Positions 34,394-46,622 of a stretch of 64,000 nt of DNA are shown here, piece by piece. The notes beneath the pieces were generated by a model. That model saw only the letters and a program-made list of their open reading frames with translations. It did not search any database and had not been told where the DNA came from. Position 1 is the first letter of the stretch, and the number at the start of each line of letters is the position of its first letter. Position numbers and translations under genes: made by a program. The DNA lies in NCBI GenBank assembly GCA_951804985.1, contig OX638136.1:992001-1056000 (forward strand), given 5' to 3'. This DNA is from Dryomyza anilis. Taxonomy: Eukaryota > Arthropoda > Insecta > Diptera > Dryomyzidae.

Positions 34394-36487
34394 TTATATA
34401 TAATAAAAACCTGGTCCCGATGTTTTCGTTGCTGACTGCTGCTGTTCTGCGGTAGTAGTTCGATGCGTTGTCGTTGTTTCTGACGTATTGGCTTCTATTT
34501 CATGTGACTTCGTTCGTTGACTTGCTATGGGTGTTGTGGTGTTTGGTTTCTGCGTTGTTGATTTCCGCAATGAACCGATTTTTTCGAGTGGGGATTTCTT
34601 GCTGGGAAATGTATTTGACACCATTTCAAGGTTTTTCTTAGCCGCTTCTACATCTATTGTTGCTATTGGTGATTTATTTGTATTAAATTCATCGGCTTTT
34701 ATTGTCGCTTTATTTTTAATTGTCGAGTAGTAATGTATGTATAATACATATGCCGCTATTATTATTATTAGTATCAGCATTAATATGCCGTACGACATAC
34801 CGGTTTTCGTTATTTCATTTTGACGATTAAGTAATTCTTTGCGTTCCTGGTTATCAGTTAATTGTATTAATATTTCGTCGAAATCACGATGCCCATCTCT
34901 TAATGCTGCTCTTATTTTGCTGTGATCTGACACCAAGATCGGTAACGATGTTTGTGATATATTTGAATATGATAATGATGACCAATTGCCTTGTAAATTT
35001 TCTATCATAACCGTATGTTCTTCCTTCTTGTATGTTATATTCCTAATGCTTTGATGTGTAAACTCGTATGGCAGTATCATTTCTTTGTTGTGTATGTTGC
35101 AAGCTTCATTTATGGACATCCAACCCAGGCCGTATAGTGTCAATGTGGCTATATTTGACCCACAAACTGCTTCGAAAAAGGCTGGTGTATTGAATTTATA
35201 CAACCATGTGTTTGGTGTCCATAGTTTAACTACTAGTCCAGAACTCCTTTTGATTGCAACATGTTCACAGGTATCTTTAATATCTGTTCTGTGTTGAATC
35301 AGCGCGACTTCACATAGTGTGTTGCTAGTTGTTAGCATGGTTCCTGGACGTTTGCATAGTGTAATTTCTTTGTCCGTATGTTGGCTAACCAAAATGCATT
35401 TGCTGTGATCTTCATTCGATAGACCTATGTATTTGCTCCGGTCTTCCGCTTCTGATATGTAGTCATACGTTGTTTTAACCAATGCATCCCATTCTTCATT
35501 AATATTTGTGGGTATTGGGTAAATTCTATATAATGTGAACAACAAATCATCAGGTAGTGTTGTCTTGATTACTATTATTAGGCCGTCTGTGCCTGGGAAA
35601 ACTCGTACTGTTGATGCACGGTGCATTTCGAATGATTTTTGTACGAACCACTTCGCCTTTCCTCTTAACGTGAGACTAGTCAGCATTTCATCTAACTCGC
35701 TCTGGTCTATAATTGTCGGGTGTAATCGTCCCTTGTATAGATCATCTATGATTGCCATTTCCATCTGCTGTTGTCCTTGAATTTCGATTAGGTTTGCATT
35801 AATTGTAGAATGAATTTCCAAGGTATCCATCATGAATAGTAAATGACTAACTTGTTGGTTTATTTTTTCATTTATGTATTTTTGTGTTCTTATTGTTATG
35901 TTTAACACATTTTGTAGATTTTCGACTTCCTTCAAGGAATTGAGTAAGGGTTCTGCTATCTTGTTATAATTTGATGAAATCACCGTAATTTGTCCTTTCA
36001 TTATTTCGTATGTTTTATGTTCATTTTCATCAATATTATTCAGGTGTTTATAGATAGTTTCTCTTTCATTATTGTCCATCAGTCCAAAAGCCCAGTTGAG
36101 TCCTTCTCCAATGAAATTGAGTGATCTCTTTTGTCGGTTACTCTTTATTGTGCGCTTAATAATTTCTTCATTTTTCTGTAGTGTGGCTATTATTGCCGTG
36201 GTCTCTCGTGTTGCTGCTATACATGATCTTTTTATGCTGGGTCCGTTTACATTGGTGCTCATTTGTTCGCACATTGTGTTTGCCGTGATTATGTATTTGT
36301 TTCTCAGCTCCAGGAAATCGTTCAGTTGTAGCGGTTTAAACTTGGCTACTATCGTCAATTCATCATTGTAGAACAAAGCATCGGTTGTCTTCTCAAAGAA
36401 TAATCTTGTATCATTAATTGATGTCTGTGTGATGTTAACTGCTTCATTGGCTGCCAGCATCAGGACCAGTGTGACAATTCTAATCAT
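34394..36487 (-). CDS. env: ERV2 envelope protein, full-length open frame (697 aa)
   Basis: A single uninterrupted frame from ATG at 36487 to TAA at 34394. It has a signal peptide-like start (MIRIVTLVLMLAANEA), a furin-type RQKR at about residues 118-121, a fusion-peptide-like SLNFIGEGLNWAFG, heptad-like segments to about 240, several N-glycosylation motifs, and a transmembrane helix near 563-582. A Ser/Thr-rich cytoplasmic tail of about 110 residues follows. Family knowledge: errantivirus env proteins are type I fusion glycoproteins related to baculovirus F. It differs from the ERV1 copy by a few missense changes and by lacking the frameshift. The rest of this provirus is dead, so expression would need transcription from the LTR and, probably, splicing. 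Confidence 0.88.
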   Translation of the reverse strand: MIRIVTLVLMLAANEAVNITQTSINDTRLFFEKTTDALFYNDELTIVAKFKPLQLNDFLELRNKYIITANTMCEQMSTNVNGPSIKRSCIAATRETTAIIATLQKNEEIIKRTIKSNRQKRSLNFIGEGLNWAFGLMDNNERETIYKHLNNIDENEHKTYEIMKGQITVISSNYNKIAEPLLNSLKEVENLQNVLNITIRTQKYINEKINQQVSHLLFMMDTLEIHSTINANLIEIQGQQQMEMAIIDDLYKGRLHPTIIDQSELDEMLTSLTLRGKAKWFVQKSFEMHRASTVRVFPGTDGLIIVIKTTLPDDLLFTLYRIYPIPTNINEEWDALVKTTYDYISEAEDRSKYIGLSNEDHSKCILVSQHTDKEITLCKRPGTMLTTSNTLCEVALIQHRTDIKDTCEHVAIKRSSGLVVKLWTPNTWLYKFNTPAFFEAVCGSNIATLTLYGLGWMSINEACNIHNKEMILPYEFTHQSIRNITYKKEEHTVMIENLQGNWSSLSYSNISQTSLPILVSDHSKIRAALRDGHRDFDEILIQLTDNQERKELLNRQNEITKTGMSYGILMLILIIIIAAYVLYIHYYSTIKNKATIKADEFNTNKSPIATIDVEAAKKNLEMVSNTFPSKKSPLEKIGSLRKSTTQKPNTTTPIASQRTKSHEIEANTSETTTTHRTTTAEQQQSATKTSGPGFYYI

Positions 36488-37610
36488 TATATTGGTTTCG
36501 CTCTTTATTGCCTATCGTAAAGAGAAAGAGCAGAAATTCCATTTTTTTTTTTTTTTTACATATTTAATGGATCATATCATATAGTTTTCTTATAAATATT
36601 TCTTAATACATCCTGTTAAGGCTATGGCCATAATTATACCTTAATTAGTTATAATAGTTAATTTACATATGTGTCAACATTTACTACATGATTTTGTTTA
36701 GAAACATATATGTTTGGATATGTTTCTGCATTATTGCAATACAAATTGTTTTATTTAGAGTCCCAGTAGTACATGGTTAAATGCTAGTCATATTCAACAA
36801 TACTTAGCTATTTACTCATGCACCAACTAATATTTTTTTTTTAAATATTAAGAAATAAGCGCGCGCGACTTCCTAGCATTACATAAATGTATTTGCTATA
36901 TTAAGTTGTTAAATATTTAATTTTCTACATCTCAATTGTACTTATTTATTTTCATTACCGTGTAATGATGAATTCAAAACGTTTGTTAGTTTGCTATATT
37001 AACGCATATCTGCATTAATATATTTAGTTTCATGAATGAAAATTGTGTTAATGATAAAAAATATTAGGCAGTTTTGTCGCTGCACTACCGTATCTCGTTT
37101 CAGTTCCAGTACGTTAGTGGCTTCTGCTTGTAAAGTGCTGAAGTGCATTTAATCGTTTAGCATATGAATATATTCAAGCCTTCTATGCTCTATGCGCAAT
37201 GAACTTGTTTGTTTAAAATGCCATTCAGGTAGGTACTGACCTATCACAATTTTAATGACAACGTAATTTTTATACCTTGCAAATTTGTACCTCAAATAAT
37301 AATTTGATTTTGTTATTTGTTTATATTCGATGCTAGTCATCTTCAATTAATACATAGCTATTTTCTTTGCGATTTGTATTTTGGCAATATTACATGACAT
37401 TTTTGGATTTTATAAATTATTTAAAATACATTTATTTAATATCTACATTTAAAAAAATATATAGTTTTTCTCTATTCTTTATTTATTTTGTAGTTTCAAT
37501 TTAAATTCAATATGCAATACTTAGCTATTCTGTCCTGCACTAACTATTTGACTTTATTTCAATGATGTTAAAAATTATTGGTTCTTGTTGCAGACAGTGT
37601 TTATTTCATT
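36488..37610 (-). other. ERV2 long pol-env spacer
   Basis: Non-coding, equal to 11794-12948 with small deletions (near 36572 and 37186). The candidate splice acceptor AG is at 36512-36513, 24 bases before the env ATG. Confidence 0.6.
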
Positions 37611-40255
37611 CTACATAACTATACTGTTGTATGCTTTTAACAAATTATTATGAAATTTTTTCGCTTTACCCTTGATACAAATCTCAGTCGTTACAGGGCT
37701 TTTTAATGAAAGAACCTCATATGGTCCCACCCAAATTGGTGAAAATTTATTTTTCCTATTTTGATTTTTTAGTAAAATTTTATCGCCTACTTTGAATGTT
37801 ATTGGGTGTAATGAGCTATCATAGCTTTGCTTAGATTTTTCTTTGGCTCTGACTTGATTTTGTCGTACGATTTCGTGTGTGCGTTGAATTTGGTATTTTA
37901 ATAGCTTGTTGCTATCATCGGTATTATATACTGGTGAGCATTTGCGTTTTAGATTGGTTGGCATTTCAAAATCGTAACCGTATAAAGTACGGAAAGGCGT
38001 TTGCCCGGTGGACAAATGCATTGTATTATTGTGTACATGCATTGCTGTATTTAACCACTGGTCCCAGTTTGATCCATCCTCTTTCGCAAAACTTCGTAAA
38101 TACTCTGCTAATGGTCGGTGGCTTCGTTCCAAAGAGCCGTTGGCCTGTGGATGATATGGCGTAATATGTAACTTTTTAATTCCTAACAATTTACACGTGT
38201 CCGAAAATAATTTTGAAACAAAATTCGAACCATCTTCGGTTATCAATACTTTTGGTATGTTATGTCTTGTAATAATTTCGTCGTAAAATGCTTTTGCTAC
38301 AGTACTTGCTTCTGCGATGGGGGATAGCTACGCAGCACATATATTTTGAAAAATCATCTTGAAAAGTTAATATATATTTATTTCCAGATATAGTTTCCGG
38401 TAAAATACCTACAAGATCCATGTATACTTTATCGAATGGTCGTACAGACGTATCAGTTAAAACCATTGGCATTTTAGTAAGCCTAGAACTTTTATTTACT
38501 TGGCATTTTTGACAATTCTTAACTTAATCTTTTATTAGTTTCTGCATACCTTTCCACTTAAATTGTTTTCCGATTCTAAAATATGTTTTCACGGCGCCCT
38601 GGTGACCCCCTAATGCTGAGTCATAAAAGTCTTTTATAACAGTTTTAATTTCCTCTGGGTCAGTTAATAGTAGACTTGAGTTTAATTCGTTCTTGGTGTC
38701 TGTTGTTATTTCATCCAGTACTGGCGTGCTAACTTGTTTTTTGATTTTTGAAATTTGATTATCTAGTTTATTCTGTGTAGTCTTAGACCGTCATTTGGAC
38801 CGCAGTAACATCTGGTTCTGGATGTGGAATTCTACTTAAAGCATCTGCGTTCAAATTCTGTTTACCTGGTTTGTAAGATATTTCGTAATCATATTCTGAT
38901 AATTTATGCCTAAAACGGACTAACCTTGATGTCTGATCTTTGAGATTTGCTGTGCTACGTAATGGTTGAAGATCTGTATAAATTTGAAAATGTCGGCCTA
39001 GAAGATAAGCTCTAAAATTTTTCTAAAGCTAACAATTCCTTTTCAATGGTGGAGTAATTTTTTTTTTGCTCCATTTAATGCCCTACTAGCAAATGCTGTT
39101 GGTCGGTCGCTCCCTACTTTGTCTTGTGACAGTACCGCACCTATTGCTTCGTTACTTGCTTCTGTTGTAAGTAAAAAAGGGTTTGTAAAATCTGTATATG
39201 CGAGAATGGGTGGTGAAATTATTGATTCTTTTAGTTTAGTAAATGAATTTTGACAATCGTCGGTCCAAGTGAATTTAACATCCTTTCTAAGTAACTTACT
39301 AATTGGTAATGATAATTTTCTGTCTGGCAGAGCACCTAGTTCGGAACATTTATGTCCTAAATAGACAACTTCGCGACGCAAAAACTGACATTTTTCTGTA
39401 TTTAATTTTAGATTGTGTTCCCTTAATTTCTGCAATACTCTACTCAACCTAAGCTCATGTTCAGCTAAATTCTTTCCGTACACCACTATATCATCAAGAT
39501 AAACAAAGCAATCGGTACCCTGTAAACCTGTTGATATGTGATTCATTATTCTTTGGAAAGTGGCTGGAGCCTCTGTTAAACCAAAAGGCATTCTGTTAAA
39601 CTCGAAATGACCAAGACCTGTACTAAAAGCTGTTTTTTCCTTATCCCCTTCTTCAACTAGTATCTGATGATAACCACTTGCCAAGTCTAAAGTTGAAAAA
39701 TAGCGACTGTGACCTAATTGGTCTAATATTTCGTCTATTCGAGGAATCGGAAATACTTGTTTTATTGTCACATCGTTCAATTTACGGAAATCTATAACTA
39801 GCCTCCACTTTTTGTTACCGTCCTTGCCGCTCTTCTTAGGAACTAGCAACATCGGTGAATTCCAGGGTGATATGCTTGGCGATATAATGCCGTCATCCAA
39901 CATTTTATTAACCTGTCTGTTGATTTCACCTCTATGTGTGTGTGATAAATTTCTTGTTTATGTATTAAGACGATTGGAATTTTTGATTTAAACGTAATGA
40001 TACTATCTTTGCGGTTCTAGGTTCTACTTTTAATTCCTGATTTAGAAACATATTTTCCAAGTCTGCCCGCGTCCTCATGGGTAGTAGTATAGTATTGTTT
40101 TTATCTTTATCTATTATGGACATATTCCATATATTATCTCGTCCTATTATTCCATCAGCGGGTATTCCTTGTTCAAGTGCCACTACATGCATCTTTAAAC
40201 AGAACCACTCTATACTGTTGTGCTGAATATTTATTGTCCCTAAAGTCCTTACGCA
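37611..40255 (-). pseudogene. pol: ERV2 pol, downstream part (protease end to integrase)
   Basis: Compared with ERV1 this copy has lost about 400 bp between protease and RT (joined near 39942-39950), about 115 bp after GALPD (near 39322), and smaller stretches. A frameshift follows ALNGAKKK near 39060 in RNase H. RT motifs remain (WRLVIDFRKLND, FVYLDDIVVYG). The integrase zinc-finger pair reads CQKC here, where ERV1 has CQKS. A private TAA precedes it (near 38525). The frameshift near 38318 is shared with ERV1. Integrase TDNGS is changed to TEDGS in this copy. No product is possible. Confidence 0.88.
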
Positions 40256-40294
40256 CTCATACACGTTGCCGATTATCAGAAGGCAACGTGTCTG
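40256..40294 (+). repeat. 5'-terminal hairpin of the RTE copy
   Basis: CTCATACACGTTGCC is followed 11 bases later by GGCAACGTGTCTGAG, an imperfect stem of about 14 pairs right at the element's 5' end. It could be a structured 5' UTR element; HDV-like ribozymes are known at this place in some non-LTR elements, but that fold is not shown here. Confidence 0.55.
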
Positions 40295-40504
40295 AGTGCT
40301 TCAACATGGCGAAGCCAGCGCAATCCTCTCGGTGTCGTCTCAAGTCAACTCACTGGTCACCAGAATTGGCAAATTGTCAAATGGTGACACCTCCACTTAG
40401 GTGGAAGTCCTCCTCGTGGAAGTCCCTAGAAACAGCGCTCTACACCACCCGGTGTAGAAGTCGGCTAAAGTGAGTGGCGAGCATCTCCTTCAGAGTGAGG
40501 GTTC

Positions 40505-43466
40505 GTGCGTTGGGTTTGGGTCCCACCACGGAAAAAACCTATGCGCCAAATGAAAACAAAAAAGAAGCCTCGGATAACGACCAATTACAAAGATGACGAC
40601 CCACGCAAACGTTTTAAGGACCATGATTTACGGATATGCACCTGGAATGTCCGGACCCTTTATAGGGAAGGTGCCTCTATCCAGCTGGCAGATGTCCTCG
40701 AAAAATATAAGGCTGACATCACCGCTATCCAGGAGATGCGATGGACGGGACAGGGCTGTTCGAAACAAGCGTCCTGTGATATCTACTACAGCTGCCATGC
40801 GGAGAGACACGAATTTGGATGTGGATTTGTGGTCGGCAAGAGACTCCGCCACCTTGTCTCTAGGTTCACGCCCGTGGACGTAAGGCTGGCAAAAATCCGC
40901 ATCAAGGCTAAATATTTCCATATCAGCCTAATTTGTGCACACGTTCCGGCGAACGAGAAAGATGACGAGACAAAAGAGCGCTTCTACGAGCGCCTAGACA
41001 ACGCATAGGAGCGCTGCCCCCCGCCACGATATCAAAATCGTGCTAGGCGATTTTAACGCCAAGGTGGGCAGAGAAGCCATCTATTGTCCCACAATCGGAA
41101 AATTTAGCCTCCATGCCAACACTTCCGATAACGGAACGAGGCTTATCGACTTCGCCGCAGCACGAAACATGGTAGTTAGTAGCACTAGATTCGAACATTT
41201 CGATATCCACAAGGCCACATGGTTGTCGCCCGATCAAAAAACTCGAAATCAAATTGATCACGTTGTGATTGACGGAAGGCACGCTTCAAGCGTGATGGAC
41301 GTACGCACTATCCGAGGTGCCAATATGGACTCGGATCATTACCTTGTAGCAGCCACGCTTAAGCGCTGCGAAGAACGTACGGAACCAAACGCAGAGAAAG
41401 CTAGACGTCGGAAAGCTGCAAGCACAACAGACAACGCAAGCCTTTTCCACTCGACTCTCACTTAGACAAAGCACTCCTCCTCTCGATGATATAAGCGCGC
41501 AGTGGAATCATATCTCCTGCTCTATGCGTACGGCTGCCGAAGAGGTGCTTGGATTCCAACGACCCCTGAGGAATCAGTGGTATGACCAAGAGTGTCGCGC
41601 GGCCACTGCAGAGAAAGACGCTGCGTACAAATCCACCCTGCAGTCAGTAGCTACGCGAGCTGCGAAGGAGCGATACAAAGAGAAGAGCAGGGAAGAGAGA
41701 CGTCTTTTCAGGCGAAAAAAAAGCGAGGCAGAAAGACGTGAGTGTGAGGAGATTGAGATGCATGGGGACAGGAATGAGGCTCGAAAATTCTTCGAGAAAA
41801 TAAGACGCCTAGCCGGAGGTTCGAAATCCGGAGCCTCTTCCTGTAAAGATGAGAACGGAAATCTAGTGACAGATATCCAGAGCACACTGAAAATATGGAG
41901 GGATCACTTCTCTAAACTGCTGACCGGTGATGATGACCTCAATTCCACCGATAGAGAAGCAAACCCGGCAACCCCAGTACTTGATGACGACGTTGAGATT
42001 CCGCCACCCGACCATGACGAGGTCAGAACAGCCATTGCTCGGCTGAAAAACAACAAAGCCGCAGGTCCTGATGACCTGCCTGCTGAATTGTTTAAGACCG
42101 GAGGCGAAGAGCTAATAGAGAGCACGAGCTCGTAAGCAGAATATGGTCGGATGAAAGCATGCCAAGTGACTGGAACCTCAGTGTACTCTGTCCAATCCTT
42201 AAGAAAGGGGATCCCACTATCTCAATATCGCATACAAGGTTCTATCGAGCGTATTATGTGAAAGACTGAAGCCCATCGTCAACAGACTGATTGGACCTTA
42301 TCAGTGCGGTTTCAGACCTGGAAAATCCACCATAGACCAGGAAAAGACTCTAGATAAACAGATCGACACCTACCACCTATTAGTCGACTATAAAGCCGCC
42401 TTCGACACTCCTATAAGGGAACGATTATACGCCGAAATGTCTGAGATCGGTATACCTGCGAAACTTATAAGGCTTTGCAGGATGACCCTGAGCAACACAC
42501 GTTGCTCAGTGAGAATAGGAAAAGACCTCTCCGAGCCATTTCATACCGAACGAGGTTTCAGACAGGGTGACTCCCTCGTGCGACTTTTTTAACTTATTGA
42601 TGGAGAAAATAGTTCGAGCTGCCGAACTCCGTCAAAGCGGCACTATCCTCAACAAAAGTGTTATGCTGCTCGCATATGCCGACGATATTGATATCATTGG
42701 CAGGAGCACACGAGCAGTCAGCGCAGCATTCTCCAGATTGGAGAAAGAGTCGCGTCGAATGGGTCTAGCGGTGAACGAGAACAAGACGAAGTTCCTTGTG
42801 TCAACAAGCAAAAAAGAGTCCGTGCGTCTTGGACAAAAAGCTGATTTTGACACCCACAAGTTCGACTTCGTCTATCTGGGATCCAGCGTAAACAGCAACA
42901 ACGACGTCAGTCTGGAGATCAAACGGAGAATAACTCTTGCCAACAGGTGCTACTTTGGGCTCAGTAGGCAATTGAGAAGCAGAGCCCTCTCTCGCCGGAC
43001 AAAAATAACGCTCTACAAGTCACTCATCATGGCCGTCCTACTTTATGGTGCAGAAACAAGGACGCTGGCCTCCACCGATGAGAGAGTACTGGGAGCGTTC
43101 GAGAGAAAGATTCTCCGTAAAATCTTTGACCCTATCTGCTTTACTAACGAGTATCGAATCAGGATGAACCACGAGCTGTATGAGTTATTCGACGACATTG
43201 ACATAGTCAAGCGCATCAAGATCCAGCGACTTCGCTGGCTAGGTCATGTCGAACGAATGGATGAAAACACTCCAGCCAAGTGCTTGAATCGAAACTCGAA
43301 GGTGGACAGCGTAGAAGAGGGCGTCCTAATCTGCGTTGGAAAGACCAAGTTGAGGACAACCTGGCAACGCTTGGTATTTCTAACGTCAGCGCGCGCAAAG
43401 CAGATCCGACTGCCGCGGCTTCATCTCAGCGGCCAAAACCGACCCACGGTTGTAAGGGCCATTTAA
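40505..43466 (+). pseudogene. RTE endonuclease-reverse transcriptase, multiply broken
   Basis: Endonuclease motifs: LRICTWNVRTLYREG (about 40629), AIQEMRWTG, VLGDFNAKVGRE (about 41038), MDSDHYLVAATL (about 41326). RT motifs: KNNKAAGPDDLPAELFK (about 42046), LVDYKAAFDT, TERGFRQGDS, and the catalytic YADDIDIIG (about 42675). The C-terminus has RLRWLGHVERM. Breaks: a TAG near 41006 followed by a shift, a TAG at 41463, a shift near 42120, and a shift near 42575. Insect copies are often labelled 'craniofacial development protein 2-like'; this is that kind of RTE product. Confidence 0.9.
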
Positions 43467-43490
43467 GTAAGTAAGTAAAGTCTGTACGCA

Positions 43491-44114
43491 TCCCCCAAAA
43501 GCACCACTAAAGTCCTTCTGAGTATTTTTATCAAAACCCGGAAGTCGTATCATCGAACCCTCCTTTACTATACTAGCATCTGCTCCCGAATCTACCAGTA
43601 ATATGAGTTTTCCATTTTTAGCATCCTCACAATGTACTTCGATGAAAACATCACTTACATTAGGTAGTTTGAAATAGTCACCCTGCCTACTGCATATTAT
43701 ACGATTCTTTCTTTTACTAAACTCACTCATATGACATCTAATCTTCTTATAATATTCTATTACGAAATTTTCAAAACTTTTTGATATTCTTGATAATATG
43801 TTTTTTACTTTATACCCTACTGCTTCCTCTCCAAAGGTTCCCTTATACTTTTCATATTCTGCCAATTTTATTATTTTGTTCCCCAGTGTAATCGACACAA
43901 TACCTATAAAGTGTATGATATAAACTAATAATCCTACTACTGCATTACAAACGGTCACTCCCGACGTTTGATGAACAATATTTTCACCCATTTTTTCCTC
44001 TTTCAACTTCTCCTTACAGACCAAACACGGTGGCTCAACATATGTATCAACGGTCACTCTCGACGTTTGATGAACGATATTTTCCCCCACGATTATTTGA
44101 AGCTGCGGTAGCAA
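43491..44114 (-). pseudogene. pol: ERV2 pol, upstream part (N-terminus and protease)
   Basis: The frame from 44114 holds the doubled ENIVHQTS segment, with 30 bp of the second copy deleted. The hydrophobic stretch (AVVGLLVYIIHFIGIVSI) and the protease motif LLVDSGADASIV follow. It is cut by the RTE insertion after FGGCV. Confidence 0.88.
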
Positions 44115-44244
44115 ATGTGATCACAGGCTGCCTTGGTGTATGATCCACTATTTCTACCTTTGACCTAACTTTACTAATGTTAACGGGACCCCAGCTTATT
44201 GGCCTTGGCTGGGCCCGTGGTAGTTTCCCCTATTGTGAGCATTA

Positions 44245-46034
44245 CTACTGTTTGGCACAACATTTTTCTTGGCGTGGCAATCCGCTATCATATGGCCGAC
44301 TTGACTGACCACACCCATAACATGCCCTATTATTTATGTATGTTCTATTAGGTTCGTTATTGTTATTACTATTGTTATTTCTAAACGGATTATTATTTCT
44401 ATTATTTTCATTACCATTATTAATATTATTATTTCTATTATTACGAGTATTGCTGTCTTGCGGATTCTGATTTTGCTGCTGTTGGTGTTGATAGCCGTTA
44501 TTCTGAAGTCCTCTATAACCCCCTTGGTACTGCTGATTCTGAAATGGTTGTTGTTGGTTCTCCTGGCGTTCTTCCAGTCTATTTGATCCACATCCCCAAC
44601 TCGATTCATGTCCGTATTTCTCGCATTCTCTGCAAAATGGTGTATTTTTTCGCAAATAACAGTCATCCCTTGTGTGTCCTGGTCTTGTGCAAAATGAACA
44701 GACTGGCCCCTTTTTCATGGCACCCCCTGTATTCCCATTATTTCTATTTTGTTGACTTTTACCCCTATCTTGTCGTGAATTTCTAATATCAGTTTCTTGA
44801 TTATTTTTACTAACTGAGCTTCCATTCGGTCTTTTTTCAAAACTATACAGTTCCTCCGGTAATCTCGGCCCCCGCAGTATGGTGGCTTCTGCCCTTAACG
44901 CTTCGTCTAATAAATCATTTAAATTATCTGCCTTGCTACTCAACAGTAGTATCTTTACAGTCGGGTCACTCACTCCCACTTTAAATGCTGTTAGCATAAT
45001 AGTTCCGTGTTAAAAATGTCCGCTGGCAGGTTTTTCTTTTTGTACATTCTATCGGCTATGTCGTTTGCGTTCGACTGCAATACTTCTAAACGCCTTGCAA
45101 ACGCCCTTAAACTTTCCCCTCCACCTTGATATGCCTGTCTTATGTTGTATTGAACTGAATCTAATGTAGCCACCTTTAAATATGTGCTTTTAAGTAATTC
45201 AAACAACTCATCTAAATCATTTATATTCTTGGTCCTCACTAATTCGTATGCATCTCCATCAAGACGCAGTTTAATACAAATCATGAATTCCTCCTGATTT
45301 TCTTCAGTTATTTTAAGGTTCGCTGCCTTACAACCGTCTATAAATCTAAGAAGCTCCGTTTTTAGGAACGGTGAATCTTCGCCCTTGAACACCGGGACCA
45401 GATTTCGTACGCATTTCGAAATATCGTCTGTCGGCATTTCAATTATTGTTATATCTTTTGTTATGCTTTCTAAATTTTCTTCTATTCTTAAAGCTTCTTT
45501 ATGGTATAACGATGTTTCGTGTGCTAAGTTTACTTCCGCCTCTAAAAATCTGATTTTCGAATCCAATTCCCTTACTTTGTTATTTGCCTCTTCGACTGAT
45601 TCGAATTCTAACCTTGGTTGTTGACGTAGTGCCCTAGCTACTGATTCATCAGAAATATCTTTATCTTTCAACAATGCTCTTAATTTTTCGTTTTCCGCCT
45701 CTATACCGCAGGCGTGGTCTAACAACTCCTGTTTTTCTGCTAATTAATCGTTTATTTTTTTAGTTAATGCAGCAAATTCGCCTTTCCAGCCTTCTATCTC
45801 TTTTATTTTATTCTCACTTTTGTGTTCCAAGAAATATATTAATTCTTCGAACACGACATCTACTCCTTCCACTTTAGAAAAAACCTTTGTGTTATTAACT
45901 TTATTTTTTATTAATTGTAAATGTTCTTTATTATTTACTTCGAGGCTAATTTGAGCCCACAATTTATCCGTAAACCTGTCCAATTGCCCTAGCATGTTTC
46001 CGTATGCTAACTGTAATTGTTCCAATTCCGCCAT
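44245..46034 (-). pseudogene. gag: ERV2 gag, with the same stop and frameshift as ERV1
   Basis: Same structure as ERV1 gag: start at 46034, TAA at about 45744, and a one-base shift at about 44991-44997. It has CCHC knuckles (CSFCTRPGHTRDDC, CRECEKYGHESSWGC) and, unlike ERV1, a further CYGCGQ near the end. The EAEVNLAHETSLY segment missing from ERV1 is present. Confidence 0.85.
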
Positions 46035-46622
46035 ATATTTATCAACGACAAAAAAAATCCCAATTTATTTCCTAGAACACTCAACAGTTCACGTAGCTCC
46101 ACAATGTTAAAAAAAAAATATTATAAATTTTTTAAATTTTAAATCTGTTGACTAAAATCAGAAATTTTATAATAATGTAAAATTTTTAATTAAATTGACC
46201 ATGTTATAAAAATTTTTAAAAAAATATTTCAAATTTTCAAATTTTTAAAATGTTATTTTATTCTCATTTAAATTTTAAAATGAAAATAATATTTTAAATG
46301 TACTAAAATTTTTTAAATTTAACAAAAAAAAACTCAAAAATTCCGTTTCATATTAATTTTAGAAATAATTTTATTTACTTATCTGAGTTTAATATTAAAT
46401 AAATTTTATTTAATAAATTTCCTTTATTTATTCAATTTGTATTTATTACTTTATTAAACACTGTAATAATTGTTTAAATTTTCTGCTGTTACTCACGTAT
46501 TTTCAAAACAAAAAATTAAATAATCACCATTTATTTTGTTATTTTTAGTCCTTTTCTTCCTTCTATCGTCCTTCTTCTCTCGGTCCCTGAGAGCGTTGTT
46601 TGAGAAACCGGCTGCGCCAAAA
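46035..46622 (-). other. ERV2 leader with primer-binding site
   Basis: AT-rich non-coding leader as in ERV1. The primer-binding site TGGCGCAGCCGGTTTCTC is at 46602-46619 on the minus strand, three bases from the LTR. Confidence 0.75.

Larger units (their letters stand above)
40256..43476 (+). mobile_element. RTE-type non-LTR retrotransposon inserted in ERV2 pol
   Basis: A 3.2-kb plus-strand element, visibly more GC-rich than its surroundings. It encodes an AP-type endonuclease and RT with no ORF1, and ends in TAAGTAAGTAAG, a short-repeat tail typical of RTE elements. AAAGTCCTTACGCA on the left and AAAGTCTGTACGCA on the right (43477-43490) look like a 14-bp target duplication with two mismatches. 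ERV1 shows the uninterrupted site (AAAGTCCTTACGCATCCCC near 16129). The insertion therefore postdates the ERV duplication. Confidence 0.88.
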
